NCBI RefSeq assembly: GCF_014697475.1
Contig: NZ_JACJRV010000038.1
Location: 1 to 62,859 of the forward strand
Reading direction: 5' to 3'
DNA: 62,859 nucleotides
Source: Nostoc sp. FACHB-152
Lineage (GTDB): Bacteria > Cyanobacteriota > Cyanobacteriia > Cyanobacteriales > Nostocaceae
Program-made: the position numbers and the translations under genes
Part shown: positions 1-9,692 of the stretch, in pieces
Position numbering within the stretch: position 1 is the stretch's first letter
How the letters are laid out: every line of letters begins with the position of its first letter
Notes under the pieces: generated by a model
Told to the model about the DNA's origin: nothing
Seen by the model: the letters and a program-made list of their open reading frames with translations, nothing else
Database searches by the model: none

Positions 1-51
1 TTAAATAGAGCTTATTGCGAATAAATGCTCTTTTTCTTTTACCACAAATTG

Positions 52-531
52 CTACACTCTTTGTAAGATAAGCATTCTAGACCATTTTGTCCCCCCGCAA
101 GCATACTGATATGCCAGATCCGTCCAACCTTCGGGGGGCGTTTGACCTATTTGGGGGAAGAATTCGTCAATATCGCCAGGTACAAAGGTGAAAAGCAACC
201 GAGCTACTCCCGGCCCCAGGTTCACCCATCCATGTATGCTGTTACGGGGTACAACAACCGACGTTCCTGGCCCAGCCTCAAACTCTTCGCCTGCACAGTG
301 AAAGCGAAATCTGCCTTCAAGTACTTCAAATATCTCTTCCCTATCTTTGTGATAGTGGAGTGGCGGGCCTGAGAACGGCGGGACACGCGCTTCGATGATT
401 GAGAAAGCTCCAGCGACATCTCTGCTATGCACACGGATAGCCATTTGCTCACCAGGCATAGTATCGAACCAATTGAGGTCTTCGCCCTGGCTGACAATTG
501 CAACTTTGTTTTTACTGAATTCGGTACTCAT
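52..531 (-). CDS. Cupin-domain protein
   Basis: A small single-domain cupin of 159 residues. The first cupin motif is visible as H59, H61 and E65/E66 within PPLHYHKDREEIFEVLEG, and the fourth ligand is H100 in SIHGW. The metal site therefore looks intact. The start was set at the ATG of MSTEFSKN because AGAGG lies 7 bases upstream; an upstream in-frame ATG at 567 lacks such a site. Cupins of this type include small dioxygenases and sugar- or hormone-binding proteins, and the sequence does not tell which. It stands alone at the left edge and has no visible link to its neighbours. Confidence 0.85.
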   Translation of the reverse strand: MSTEFSKNKVAIVSQGEDLNWFDTMPGEQMAIRVHSRDVAGAFSIIEARVPPFSGPPLHYHKDREEIFEVLEGRFRFHCAGEEFEAGPGTSVVVPRNSIHGWVNLGPGVARLLFTFVPGDIDEFFPQIGQTPPEGWTDLAYQYACGGTKWSRMLILQRV

Positions 532-829
532 GGTATTACCTCTTATAATTGTGCAATTGAGGATCAAAGCTCTTGATGACTTGCAACGATAATGGCAACC
601 ATCAACTCTGTTTCCGATTTTGAGTTGAAGATGAGACCAATAATCTTGAATCTTGCAACTGAATTACTATCTGTGTTTGTATGAATTTAATATATGCAAT
701 TGACTTTGGTTTGTCGTCCACTCACAGTTGGCACTTTTATTTAGTCGAATGGATTATCGCTTCACCCATCTCATAATGGAAGACTAACTCCAACTAAAGT
801 TGGAATCGAAAGTTAACCAAAAGCACAAC
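532..829. other. Intergenic gap without a gene
   Basis: About 300 bases between the cupin start and the response-regulator stop. I see no ORF or RNA gene. A small inverted repeat TCCAAC-TAAA-GTTGGA at about 789-804 lies just beyond the end of the response regulator and could act as a weak terminator, but it lacks a clear poly-T tract. Confidence 0.4.
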
Positions 830-1462
830 CTACAAACTGACAATCCCGCGTTTTACCGCAATAATCACAGCTTGAGTGCGATCGCTTACTCCCAATTTAC
901 TAAGAATGCGATTAACGTGAGATTTGACTGTGCTTTCGCCAATAGTTAAAGCAGTTGCAATATCTGAATTACTCATTCCTTGCGCCATTAAACCCAGTAC
1001 CTCTAGCTCTCGTTCGCTCAGTTCTGGGTTACTCATGCGCTGCACTAGCTTTGCCCCCACTTCCGGTGGAATGTACTGCTGACCGCGATTAACCATGCGA
1101 ATGGCATTAAGCAGTTCGCTGGGTTTTGCATCCTTGAGCAGATAGCCTTTCGCTCCCGCCTGCAATCCGCGATAGATATCTTCATCGCCATCGTAGGTGG
1201 TTAGCACAATAATTTGGGCAGGTTTAAATTTGGCACAAATAGCAGTAATGGCTGCTACTCCTCCCATTTGCGGCATTCGCAAATCCATCAAAGTCACATC
1301 GGGTTGATGTTCACCAAAACAAGCGATCGCCGCTTCTCCATCTTCTGCTTGAGCAATTACTGTCATTTCGGGATCGCGATTAATGATGGTTGCCAATCCT
1401 TGTCTGACAATGGCGTGATCGTCAACAATTAAAACACGAATTGTAGTGGATTGACCAAGCAT
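830..1462 (-). CDS. NarL/LuxR-family response regulator
   Basis: A 210-residue response regulator with an N-terminal receiver domain (VLIVDD acid pocket, phospho-acceptor D60 in VTLMDLRMP) and a C-terminal LuxR-type helix-turn-helix at about residues 145-205 (ELSERELEVLGLMAQGMSN, then a TVKSHVNRIL recognition helix). It should bind DNA as a phosphorylated dimer. Only 5 bases separate it from the upstream giant kinase, which ends in a HisKA_3/HATPase module, the histidine-kinase class that pairs with NarL regulators. The two are very probably a cognate pair in one operon. GAGGG lies about 9 bases before the ATG. Target genes are unknown. Confidence 0.95.
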   Translation of the reverse strand: MLGQSTTIRVLIVDDHAIVRQGLATIINRDPEMTVIAQAEDGEAAIACFGEHQPDVTLMDLRMPQMGGVAAITAICAKFKPAQIIVLTTYDGDEDIYRGLQAGAKGYLLKDAKPSELLNAIRMVNRGQQYIPPEVGAKLVQRMSNPELSERELEVLGLMAQGMSNSDIATALTIGESTVKSHVNRILSKLGVSDRTQAVIIAVKRGIVSL

Positions 1463-1467
1463 GATTC

Positions 1468-4400
1468 TTACCCTCGATTGACAATGACAATAATTTCTGT
1501 TCCTTGCCCTAGTTGGCTGGCAATTCTCAATTGCGCTCCAATTCGCTCTGCCCGTTCGCTCATTCCCAACAATCCAAATCCGCCAACCGAGGGAATGCTA
1601 CCGACACCAAAGCCTTGCCCATTGTCTTTAATGCTCAATGTAGTTTCTGCATCTCCATAGACTAACTCCAGGCGAATTTCGTCAGCTATCGCATATTTAA
1701 TCGCATTTGTCAATGCTTCCTGCCCAATTCGCAGTAAGTTATTCTCCACTTCGGCAGGTAAAGGATAGGCTGTACCCTGAATTTCGTAAATCAAAGCAGT
1801 ATCATCGGTAGCAGATCTCATTTGCGTCACAAGGCGATGGAGGGCGCTAGATAAATCGCCTTCCTCTAATAACTGAGGGCGGAGTGCTGTGACTGAGCGA
1901 CGAGCTTCAGCTAGCCCGATTCGTGCCAATTCATCGATCATCTCCAGATGGGCCTGTGTTGCTTCTAAATCATCTACTAGCACTTGGGCTGCTGCACCAA
2001 CTTGAACCAAAATACCTGTAAAGGCTTGAGCCAGCGTATCATGAATTTCCCGCGCCATACGGTTGCGTTCTTCTACAATTGAGGCTTCTTCGGCACGTTT
2101 GCGTTCACGCAGTGCAGCGTTTCGCTGTTCGCTGATGTCTGTGATTAACCCATAGTATCCTTTCACTTGACCATTGGCATCGAAATCAGGAATGAGCGAA
2201 TTACTAATATATTTCTTGCCCAATACACAGGGAATTTCTGCCTCATAGGTTGTGATTTGCCCTGCCAGTGCTTGATTAATGTACGGTTGCATAACTTGAT
2301 AAGCCGCATCATCCAAGGTTTCGCGAATATGCTTGCCCAAAATCTCATCTTGACTACGAGCAAACCATTCCTCATAAGTGCGGTTGGCAAACCGATAATG
2401 CTGCTTGGCATCTACATAGGTGATACAAACAGGTAGAGCGTCTGTAATCACTCGTAATTCCTGTTCTCGTAAGCGAAGCTCATCGTAAACATCGCGCAAT
2501 TCGGCTTCGCTTTTTTGTAAAGCTGCTGTTCGTTGGGCAACCTGTTGCTCTAAGGTGCAATTGTAATCGGCTAACAATTTCTCGGCTTGTTTGCGCTCAG
2601 TAATATCTTGAAAGGCTGCGATCGCATAAGTCAAATTGCCCTGTTCGTCAAAGACTGGAGTTCCCCATGCCTCAATGGGTATTTTGGCGTTTTTGTGGTA
2701 AATTTCTATATCATCAACTCTAGTATGTTCGCCCCTTAACGCTCGGAAAAGTGGCATTCTCTCAGTTGGATATTTTTGAGCAGTTCCAGCTTGATAAGCT
2801 TGATAAACCTCTGTAAGTTGATCGAGTGTCACAGAAGGATCAATATCTTTAGCCAATAGCTGAGTTGCTCGCTGGTTGAAGTAATAAGGGTGTCCCCATT
2901 TATCTACAACTGCAACACAGACTGGAATTGCTTCCAGAAATTGAGTCATCTTACTTTCGCTCTCACGCACCTTGGAGTAGAGCCTAGCATTTTCGATGGC
3001 AATGGCTGCTTGAGTTGATAATAGATGTAAAAGTTGCGCTCGCTCTGGTGTAAATGCTCCAGTTGCTAATTGATTTTCTAGATACAACACGCCAACCAGT
3101 TTACTTTGATTCAACAATGGTAAACAGATAATCGATTGAGTTTGATTGTTCTGAATATATGATTCATTTGTGAAATTACCTTCACGAGTGGCATCATTTA
3201 AAATAATAGATTCATGAGTCCGAATCACATACTGGATAATTGATTCAGGCAGGTGATTTTTAGTTGGAATCGATTGCAACACTCGCGTAGCACAAACACT
3301 TTCAAAATCAGCTAGTTCATAAGCAGCTTCAATCAGCCATTCTCCTGAGTTTTCCAAAATCAAAAACCCAGTTTGTGCGCCAGCATTCTCAATTAAAATC
3401 TGCATTAAAGAACGAAGCAGGCGTTCGAGTTCAATTTCACTTGAAATCGCTTGTGATGCTTTCATTACCGTCGCTAAATCAAGAGCAACATCTGAGCGAT
3501 TAGAAGTAGTTCCTGAAGTAGTACGAATTGGTGTACCATCTCTAGCTGACTGCTGAGGAAATAGCTGTGGATACCGAGTTTCTAAATCTTTTACCTTTGC
3601 AGTTGCTCCCCAACGTTCATAACAGTAGTGAGCTTCTTTCATGTAAGTTTGAGCAATCTTTGTTCTACCACGTTCTAGATAAAACTTAGCGGCTAACTCA
3701 TAAGCTAATGCTTCTTCCTGGATAAATTCGTTTTCAGCAGCACCAGATATGGCTTGTTCAAAAAACTCCTCGGCTTCCAGAACTTGCCCCAAAACTCGCG
3801 CTTTCTCTGCCTCAACTAAGTGAAATTTGTGTAGATAATTCATTGGCGCATCATGTGCCCATTTCTGCATTCTCTCTTGATTAATATTAACGCGATTTAG
3901 CCAAGCCTTTTTTTCGGAGTTTGAGGTATTAGCTAATAAGTTCAAAATTACTAAAGAGTCATAAAAATAAAATAGGGGTACAGAAATTAACGCCGTTACT
4001 TCACCTAAATACTGTTCCGCCAAAATAGCAGTTTGTGAAGCTTGGTGATACTCCCCAAACAGATAACATAAAATAAGTTTATTCAGGTAAAAGTGGTGAA
4101 TTCCAGTTCCATCTTTAACTGAAATAGCACGCGATAGTGCTTGCTCTTCGTTGTATATACAACCAATTAAACAGCTTGGATTTTCAGACTGACCTAGCAA
4201 ATTAAAAATTGTCTGCCGCAGCATTGAAAGCCAATTAAAGGGGTTTTCTCGCCTAATTTGACTGGTAGCCTTACTGTAAATTGCTGTTTGTTGTTCCAAT
4301 TCTGTTAGTTCTTGACCAGAAAAATATGAGTAATAACAAAAGTTAAATGCACAGTAAGCAGCAAATTCAAAGTCTCCAGTTTCTACTCCGCTTTGATAAC

Positions 4401-7400
4401 CGTCAACTAGAATTGGCAATGATTTTCTAAGATGTTCTCTCCAGTGCATCACATGGGAACCCACTACCAGCAATGCCTTAGCATTCCCTTTATTATCATT
4501 TAATCGCTCTATCAAACTTAAAGCTAATTTGCCAAATCTATAACCGAGTTCAGTATCTTGCACTACTCCACATAATGTCATTCCATAGGCAGCGTAACTA
4601 AGCGATGACCAAGTTACATTACCATTTTCGACTGATAAATTCACCATTCTGCACACGATCAACACCATTAATGCTGGTGATACCATAAAAGCAGCAGCTA
4701 CAATATTTGCCAGGACATAGATTGCTGCCAACGCTACTGGAGTGGTCATCTCCGGCAGATCAATCAAGTCTTCGATTTCCTGCCCAGTTAATAGTGAAGC
4801 TGTTTGCGTCAATCCTGCTTTCACATCTAACTGGCTTGGAGTTTCTACTAACTTAACTCCCAAAAGTTTCAGCACTTCCAATCCAATCCTAAGTGCTTCT
4901 TTGGGATCACCCTGTGACAAACACGCTTGAATTTGGCTATCGTAAGCTTTCAGTTTGTCAAGATCTGTCTTGGCATGGTTAAGTACTTCTTCTACGAATA
5001 TGTGCATTTCGTCGAAATGACCACTGAGGTATGCTGCCTGTGCTGCCTCTGAGTACAACGCTAGGGTTAGGTCATATACACTTTGCCAGCTTTCTCCATT
5101 CAAGAGTTTTAGTCCCACATTGAAATAGTTGAAAGCCGCTTCATAAGCTGTTGCTGCTAAAGCTTTCTGTCCTGCCATCAAATTCAATCTGGCAATTTCA
5201 TACCGTTGGGATTGTTCAAAGATCAGTTCAATTCCATGATTGAGATGATCGACAATTTCAAATATCTGCTCTGATAGTCGCTCAGTTAAGGTGTTTTCCA
5301 AAAGGTTGCGACCAATTTGTAAATGCACCACCTGTTTATGCGACTCATCAATGAGAGCATAGGCAGCTTGCTGAACGCGATCGTGCAAAAACTTATATTC
5401 TTGAATTAACAGGTTTTCGTCTAATTCAGATAAAGGTTGAATTAATCCTGCTTGGATAGCTGCTAATAAACCTCGAAAAACTTCTTGAGCGGTTTTCTCA
5501 CAAACGATCGCCAGTGTATCTAAATCAAATTCGGCACCGACACAAGCCGCTAACTGGAGAATGTATCTTGTATCATCTGGTAGTTTTTTTAACTTATTCA
5601 GCAACAACTCTACAACATTATCGGTGATATTTTGAGCTTGAATCTCAGCAATGTTCCACTGCCAACATAGGTTTTTTGCATTAAAGGTTAGCAGATTCTC
5701 GCTATACAGCATTCGCAAAAATTCACCGACAAAAAAAGGATTGCCTTCGGTTTTACGCAGCACTAACTCAGCTAAGGGACGTATAGTCTCTGTATTCTGA
5801 TGCAGCGTTTCAGCAATCAACTGACTCAATGGCTCCAGTATTAAGGGTGCTAGAATAATCTCCCCAAGCACAACACCTTGTTTTCGTACTCGCTCCTGCA
5901 ATAATCTGAGTGGATGCGTTGGACTGACTTCGTTATCCCGATAGGCTCCAATCAAAAATAAATGTTGAGTTTGCTCGTCAAGGAGCATTAATTCAATCAG
6001 CTTCAGAGTCGCAGAATCTATCCACTGTAAATCATCGAGGAATATTACAAGCGGGTGTGACTGGCAACAAAACACCCGTACAAACTGTTGAAAAACTCGA
6101 TTAAACCGATTTTGGGCTTCCGCAGATCCAACTTCTGCTACAGGGGCCTGCTTGCCAATAATCAGTTCAACTTCCGGGATTACATCAATAATGATTTGTC
6201 CATTGCTTCCCAAAGCTTTTAGAAGTCGCGATCTCCACTGTTGCAACTGCTCATCCGGTTCGCCAAGTATTTGCTGCACCAATTGCTGCAAAGCATCTGC
6301 GATCGCGCTGTAAGGAATATTGCGCCCAAATTGATCGAATTTACCCCAAATAAAATAGCCGCGCTTGGCGGTGATTGGTTTATAAATTTCCTGCACTAAT
6401 GCTGATTTCCCAATTCCCGCATAACCAGAAACCAACATCATTTCGACTTTGAATGTTGGTTTGCTAGTTTGTGCCTGTTCTGAAGTCTTTTCTACATAGT
6501 CTCGTGAAGCAGCAACGCATTCAAAAGCTGCTAGTAACATTGCAACTTCCCGATCCCTGCCATAAAGTTTTTGGGGAATTTGGAACTGATCTTTAATGTC
6601 TAAAAGACCCAGTTGAATGCTATGAATTTGCCCAATTTTTTTTAATTGGTCAGCACAAATTTCTAAATCCGCTTTGATTCCCCAGGCACTTTGATATCGT
6701 TCCTCTGCATTCTTCGCCATCAGTTTGAGAACAATATCTGAAACTGCTTTGGGAATCGTTGCATTCAATTCATGTGGTGGAGGAGGCTGTTTAGCAATAT
6801 GACAGTGGACTAACTCCAGGATATCTGTTGTGGGAAAAGGCAGATATCCGGTTAGCAATTCATAGAACGTCACACCCAGCGAATAAAAATCAGTGCGATA
6901 ATCGAGCAAACGGTTCATTCTCCCTGTTTGCTCTGGAGACAGGTAGGCGAGGGTTCCTTCTAAAACATGAGGGTTCTTGAAAGTCGAATTCGTGCGGTTA
7001 AATTGGGTAGCAATCCCAAAATCAATAATTTTGATAACGCCAGTATCCAAATTGAGGACGATATTTCCTGGGTTGATATCTTTATGAATGACATTGGCTG
7101 CATGGATTTTGCCTAGAATGTCGCAAACAGCGATCGCAATATCTAAAAAAGTGGATAAAGGTATGGGACAGAAAATATCTGGGCGCTTGTGCATCCACTG
7201 CTCTAGAGACTCTCCCCCAAAATCTTCTAACAGAATCACCAGAGTGCGTTGATAGTCTTGCTGGCTGTATGCTTTGACAACCCCTTCCAAGTTGAGGGAA
7301 AGAATAATTTTATATTCCTGTCTGTAGCGCGTTAATTCTTGAGGTGAGGGATAATCCTGCTTGAGCATTTTTACGATGAGTGCTACTCCATCCTCTCTTA

Positions 7401-7473
7401 TGCCCCGATAAACCAGAGAATTAGAACTTTCATAAATCTTGCTTTGGATGGCAATACCAGGTAGCGCAATCAT
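1468..7473 (-). CDS. Giant Ser/Thr kinase - AAA ATPase - GAF - PAS - histidine kinase
   Basis: A 2001-residue multidomain signalling protein of a class common in filamentous cyanobacteria. In order: Ser/Thr kinase domain (about 10-270; HKDINPGN catalytic loop, IIDFGIA); signalling ATPase with P-loop GYAGIGKS near 350 and Walker B VIFLDDLQWID; a long TPR-like helical region (about 700-1250); GAF (about 1340-1500); two PAS domains (about 1508 and 1675 onward); coiled coil; HisKA_3 with phospho-acceptor H1811 in MAREIHDTLAQ; and a C-terminal HATPase (DNGQGFG). No membrane segment is evident, so it is probably cytoplasmic and integrates soluble signals. The output is expected through the response regulator encoded immediately downstream. 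The signal sensed is not evident. Confidence 0.95.
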   Translation of the reverse strand: MIALPGIAIQSKIYESSNSLVYRGIREDGVALIVKMLKQDYPSPQELTRYRQEYKIILSLNLEGVVKAYSQQDYQRTLVILLEDFGGESLEQWMHKRPDIFCPIPLSTFLDIAIAVCDILGKIHAANVIHKDINPGNIVLNLDTGVIKIIDFGIATQFNRTNSTFKNPHVLEGTLAYLSPEQTGRMNRLLDYRTDFYSLGVTFYELLTGYLPFPTTDILELVHCHIAKQPPPPHELNATIPKAVSDIVLKLMAKNAEERYQSAWGIKADLEICADQLKKIGQIHSIQLGLLDIKDQFQIPQKLYGRDREVAMLLAAFECVAASRDYVEKTSEQAQTSKPTFKVEMMLVSGYAGIGKSALVQEIYKPITAKRGYFIWGKFDQFGRNIPYSAIADALQQLVQQILGEPDEQLQQWRSRLLKALGSNGQIIIDVIPEVELIIGKQAPVAEVGSAEAQNRFNRVFQQFVRVFCCQSHPLVIFLDDLQWIDSATLKLIELMLLDEQTQHLFLIGAYRDNEVSPTHPLRLLQERVRKQGVVLGEIILAPLILEPLSQLIAETLHQNTETIRPLAELVLRKTEGNPFFVGEFLRMLYSENLLTFNAKNLCWQWNIAEIQAQNITDNVVELLLNKLKKLPDDTRYILQLAACVGAEFDLDTLAIVCEKTAQEVFRGLLAAIQAGLIQPLSELDENLLIQEYKFLHDRVQQAAYALIDESHKQVVHLQIGRNLLENTLTERLSEQIFEIVDHLNHGIELIFEQSQRYEIARLNLMAGQKALAATAYEAAFNYFNVGLKLLNGESWQSVYDLTLALYSEAAQAAYLSGHFDEMHIFVEEVLNHAKTDLDKLKAYDSQIQACLSQGDPKEALRIGLEVLKLLGVKLVETPSQLDVKAGLTQTASLLTGQEIEDLIDLPEMTTPVALAAIYVLANIVAAAFMVSPALMVLIVCRMVNLSVENGNVTWSSLSYAAYGMTLCGVVQDTELGYRFGKLALSLIERLNDNKGNAKALLVVGSHVMHWREHLRKSLPILVDGYQSGVETGDFEFAAYCAFNFCYYSYFSGQELTELEQQTAIYSKATSQIRRENPFNWLSMLRQTIFNLLGQSENPSCLIGCIYNEEQALSRAISVKDGTGIHHFYLNKLILCYLFGEYHQASQTAILAEQYLGEVTALISVPLFYFYDSLVILNLLANTSNSEKKAWLNRVNINQERMQKWAHDAPMNYLHKFHLVEAEKARVLGQVLEAEEFFEQAISGAAENEFIQEEALAYELAAKFYLERGRTKIAQTYMKEAHYCYERWGATAKVKDLETRYPQLFPQQSARDGTPIRTTSGTTSNRSDVALDLATVMKASQAISSEIELERLLRSLMQILIENAGAQTGFLILENSGEWLIEAAYELADFESVCATRVLQSIPTKNHLPESIIQYVIRTHESIILNDATREGNFTNESYIQNNQTQSIICLPLLNQSKLVGVLYLENQLATGAFTPERAQLLHLLSTQAAIAIENARLYSKVRESESKMTQFLEAIPVCVAVVDKWGHPYYFNQRATQLLAKDIDPSVTLDQLTEVYQAYQAGTAQKYPTERMPLFRALRGEHTRVDDIEIYHKNAKIPIEAWGTPVFDEQGNLTYAIAAFQDITERKQAEKLLADYNCTLEQQVAQRTAALQKSEAELRDVYDELRLREQELRVITDALPVCITYVDAKQHYRFANRTYEEWFARSQDEILGKHIRETLDDAAYQVMQPYINQALAGQITTYEAEIPCVLGKKYISNSLIPDFDANGQVKGYYGLITDISEQRNAALRERKRAEEASIVEERNRMAREIHDTLAQAFTGILVQVGAAAQVLVDDLEATQAHLEMIDELARIGLAEARRSVTALRPQLLEEGDLSSALHRLVTQMRSATDDTALIYEIQGTAYPLPAEVENNLLRIGQEALTNAIKYAIADEIRLELVYGDAETTLSIKDNGQGFGVGSIPSVGGFGLLGMSERAERIGAQLRIASQLGQGTEIIVIVNRG

Positions 7474-7587
7474 AGAGCAATTTTTGAGAGTATGATCTGG
7501 AATACCTCAAACTATACAGTAATTCTCATTCCGAAAATCATTACTTACTATTTGGTAATCTAGAATAAATTTGATGAAATCAAAGAT

Positions 7588-8356
7588 TTAAACTATGATT
7601 TCCGATTCCAACACACTCAACACTTTTTCCTCCAAGTCCGTCAAATAAGCCCGATTCAACTTCCCCAACGACTCCAAAAACCTCTGAACCGATTCCTCCA
7701 GTTCAGTAGAATACACCCGCGAAATGCGATAAGCCTAACGGCATGGCTTCGCTTACCGCAAATTTCTTGCATCTGTTCGCATTCCTGGGGCAAGTATTCA
7801 TAAGACTTTAAATGCTGCACCCCAACAGTACATTCGCCATTCCAAAGCCTTACGGTGCAACTGAACTCATGGATAGCAATCAATATGCACCAACAGCCAC
7901 CTTTGCCTCTAAGCTCTGGATTCTCCTTTGCTAGAATTTGGCACACCTCCCCAATCTGGTAACTATTGGGTACTCTCGTTCGCTCTATAATTTTTTGCAC
8001 CACATCAGTTACGATTCTGGCACTGGGAACTTTACCGCCAGCCTGCTGTACTGCCCGTTGCCAAACTTTAACCTGCTGATGGGGTTCTAGCTGTGCGAGA
8101 GGGCGCACTTGTCCTTCGTTAGTCGGCAGGATTCGTGAGCAGTTAGGTCGAGCTTTGTCTACTTTCTCGTTTTGGGAACAATTTCCGTTTTATCCACCTC
8201 CTCGTTTTGGGAACAATTTGTTCCCGTCGCTATGTTGTCGAATACCACAGAACCAGCTATTAGATAGTTGACTCGACGATGCGTGTATCCAAACCTGTCT
8301 TTACAATATTCCTCAAAAGTTCGATGGGTGGATCTGTATAACCTGCGATCGCGCAA
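7588..8356 (-). pseudogene. Broken plasmid/phage-type gene (RDRxLYRxTHxTFEEYC family)
   Basis: Remnant of a gene whose N-terminal part reads RDRRLYRSTHRTFEEYCKDR, a motif I associate with DNA-binding or partition-related proteins of plasmids and phages. It is broken at least twice. Near 8135-8210 an 18-base segment containing TTGTTCCCAAAACGAG occurs twice and the frame shifts; on the far side the reading resumes as ILPTNEGQVRPLAQLEP. Near 7729-7762 a small element (CGGTAAGCGAAGCCATGCCG on this strand) is inserted and again shifts frame. In the restored frame the protein continues as ISRVYSTELEESVQRFLESL and ends at a TAA at 7588-7590. A TAG lies directly before the first surviving codon, and the transposase remnant begins just upstream, so the true 5' end is lost. 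Not functional. Confidence 0.75.
7729..7762. repeat. Small dispersed repeat inserted in pseudogene
   Basis: A segment with core AAGCCTAACGGCATGGCTTC followed by GCTTACCGC. It resembles the very small mobile repeats described in Nostoc genomes. It interrupts an otherwise collinear coding sequence; removing it restores the reading frame into a good C-terminal tail. Exact ends are approximate. Confidence 0.6.
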
Positions 8357-8378
8357 CTATCGATAAGAAGCAAGAAAA

Positions 8379-9550
8379 ATGCTTGCCCACGCCCAAGAAC
8401 TAGTTTACAGCCTAAAAGAATTGATGCCGACGCAGTATCAAAAAGATAATTTAGAAGCGATGCTGGCTTTATTTTTAGAGGCACAAGGACACCCGTTACC
8501 CGAACATAGTAAAACAAAATCCCCAAGTTCATTAAGCAGATTTTTAAATGTAAATCCTTGGTCAACTAGAGAGATGATTCGTGTTATTCGTTCCGGTGCA
8601 TTACAAACAGTTGAGAATATATTAACGTCATCAACTCCAGGGCGAAAACCATTTTTACAAGTAATAATTGACCTGACAACTTTAGAGAAACGCGGTAAAT
8701 TTAAAGACTTTGGTGATTTAATCAAAGTTTATAACGGTAAGCGTGGTCTACATTTAGTTGTAGTTTATTTAGTGATAGGAAAATGTCGTATCCCTTGGAG
8801 TTTCCGTGTTTGGAGGGGTAAAGGAACTCCTTCACCTGCACAGCTTGGACTGAAATTAGTTAAACGTTTACCGCAATCTTTAACTCAACATTTCCAGACA
8901 ATCATTTTGGCTGATACAGCCTTTGGCAGTATAGAATTCCTTGAGGGTGTACGTCGGCTAAAATATCATGCTATTACTGGTGTAGCTATTAGCCGTAAGC
9001 TAGCCAACGGTAGACTTTTAAGACGTTTACATCAGCAGGGTCAACAGGTTTATCTGTTTGGTTTAAGCTTTCCTGTTACTGTTTCTTGGTATTACTTAAA
9101 GCGCGATAATGGCAAACTAGAAAAACGTTTTGTTTTGTCTACTCGCCCGATTAAAGCTTCTACTCTTAAGTGGTGGGGTAAGCGTCGATGGTGAGCCAGT
9201 GCGTTGGGCGGGTTCCCCGACTTGAAGCAACTGGCGAACCCGAAGGGCAAATTGAGGGATGGTTCAAAACCGCAAAGCATCGTTAGGGAGTGCATCGCTT
9301 TGGGCAAGGAACTCTGCTGGGGATGTATCGCTGGCTGATTCTTTCGCTGACTGCTTACCTCATCGCTCATTGGACTCATCTGCATATTCAGCCAACATCA
9401 CCACCTGATTGGGGCCAGGCTGCACAAACTGCTCTTGAATCTATTTTTCCACAAATAGTTGTGTATTTTCTTTTACTTGACGTTGAACGGCTAACTTCCC
9501 TTGCACGTAGTCATGGTTTTGACATCCATATTTCCAGGTGCAAGAAGTGA
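8379..9550 (+). pseudogene. Degenerate DDE (IS4/IS701-like) transposase
   Basis: A transposase of about 370 residues in its ancestral form. The first part (8379-9194) contains LQVIIDLTTLEKRGKF and IILADTAFGS, which carry the DDE-type acidic residues. The C-terminal part continues in another frame with QIEGWFKTAKHR and HRFGQGTLLGMYRWLILSL up to 9550. The gene is broken by a small dispersed repeat at about 9193-9247, which introduces TGA and a frameshift, and by an in-frame TAG right after KHR (about 9282-9284). I could not define terminal inverted repeats. The copy cannot make a full-length transposase, though a complete relative elsewhere could still move it. Confidence 0.8.
9193..9247. repeat. 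Small dispersed repeat (SDR-like) inside transposase
   Basis: About 55 bases beginning GAGCCAGTGCGTTGGGCGGG and ending CTGGCGAACCCGAAGGG. CGGGTTC and GAACCCG form an imperfect hairpin. It interrupts the transposase between GKRRW and QIEGW, which are adjacent in related transposases. This fits the known class of very small mobile repeats in heterocystous cyanobacteria. Confidence 0.7.
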
Positions 9551-9692
9551 GTTAACCAAAGAACGGTGTTACGTTTCTCAAATGAAAAGCGAGGGTATAC
9601 AGAATGTATACTCCTGGCTAGTATAAGTTACTTTAACTGTAAGATAACCTCAACATGAGATTCTATATAATTATTTACTCACTGAAAGTATT

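Noticed and set aside
8260-8725. Two overlapping minus-strand ORFs at the start of the transposase
   Set aside because: They are antisense to the transposase reading frame and show no family features.
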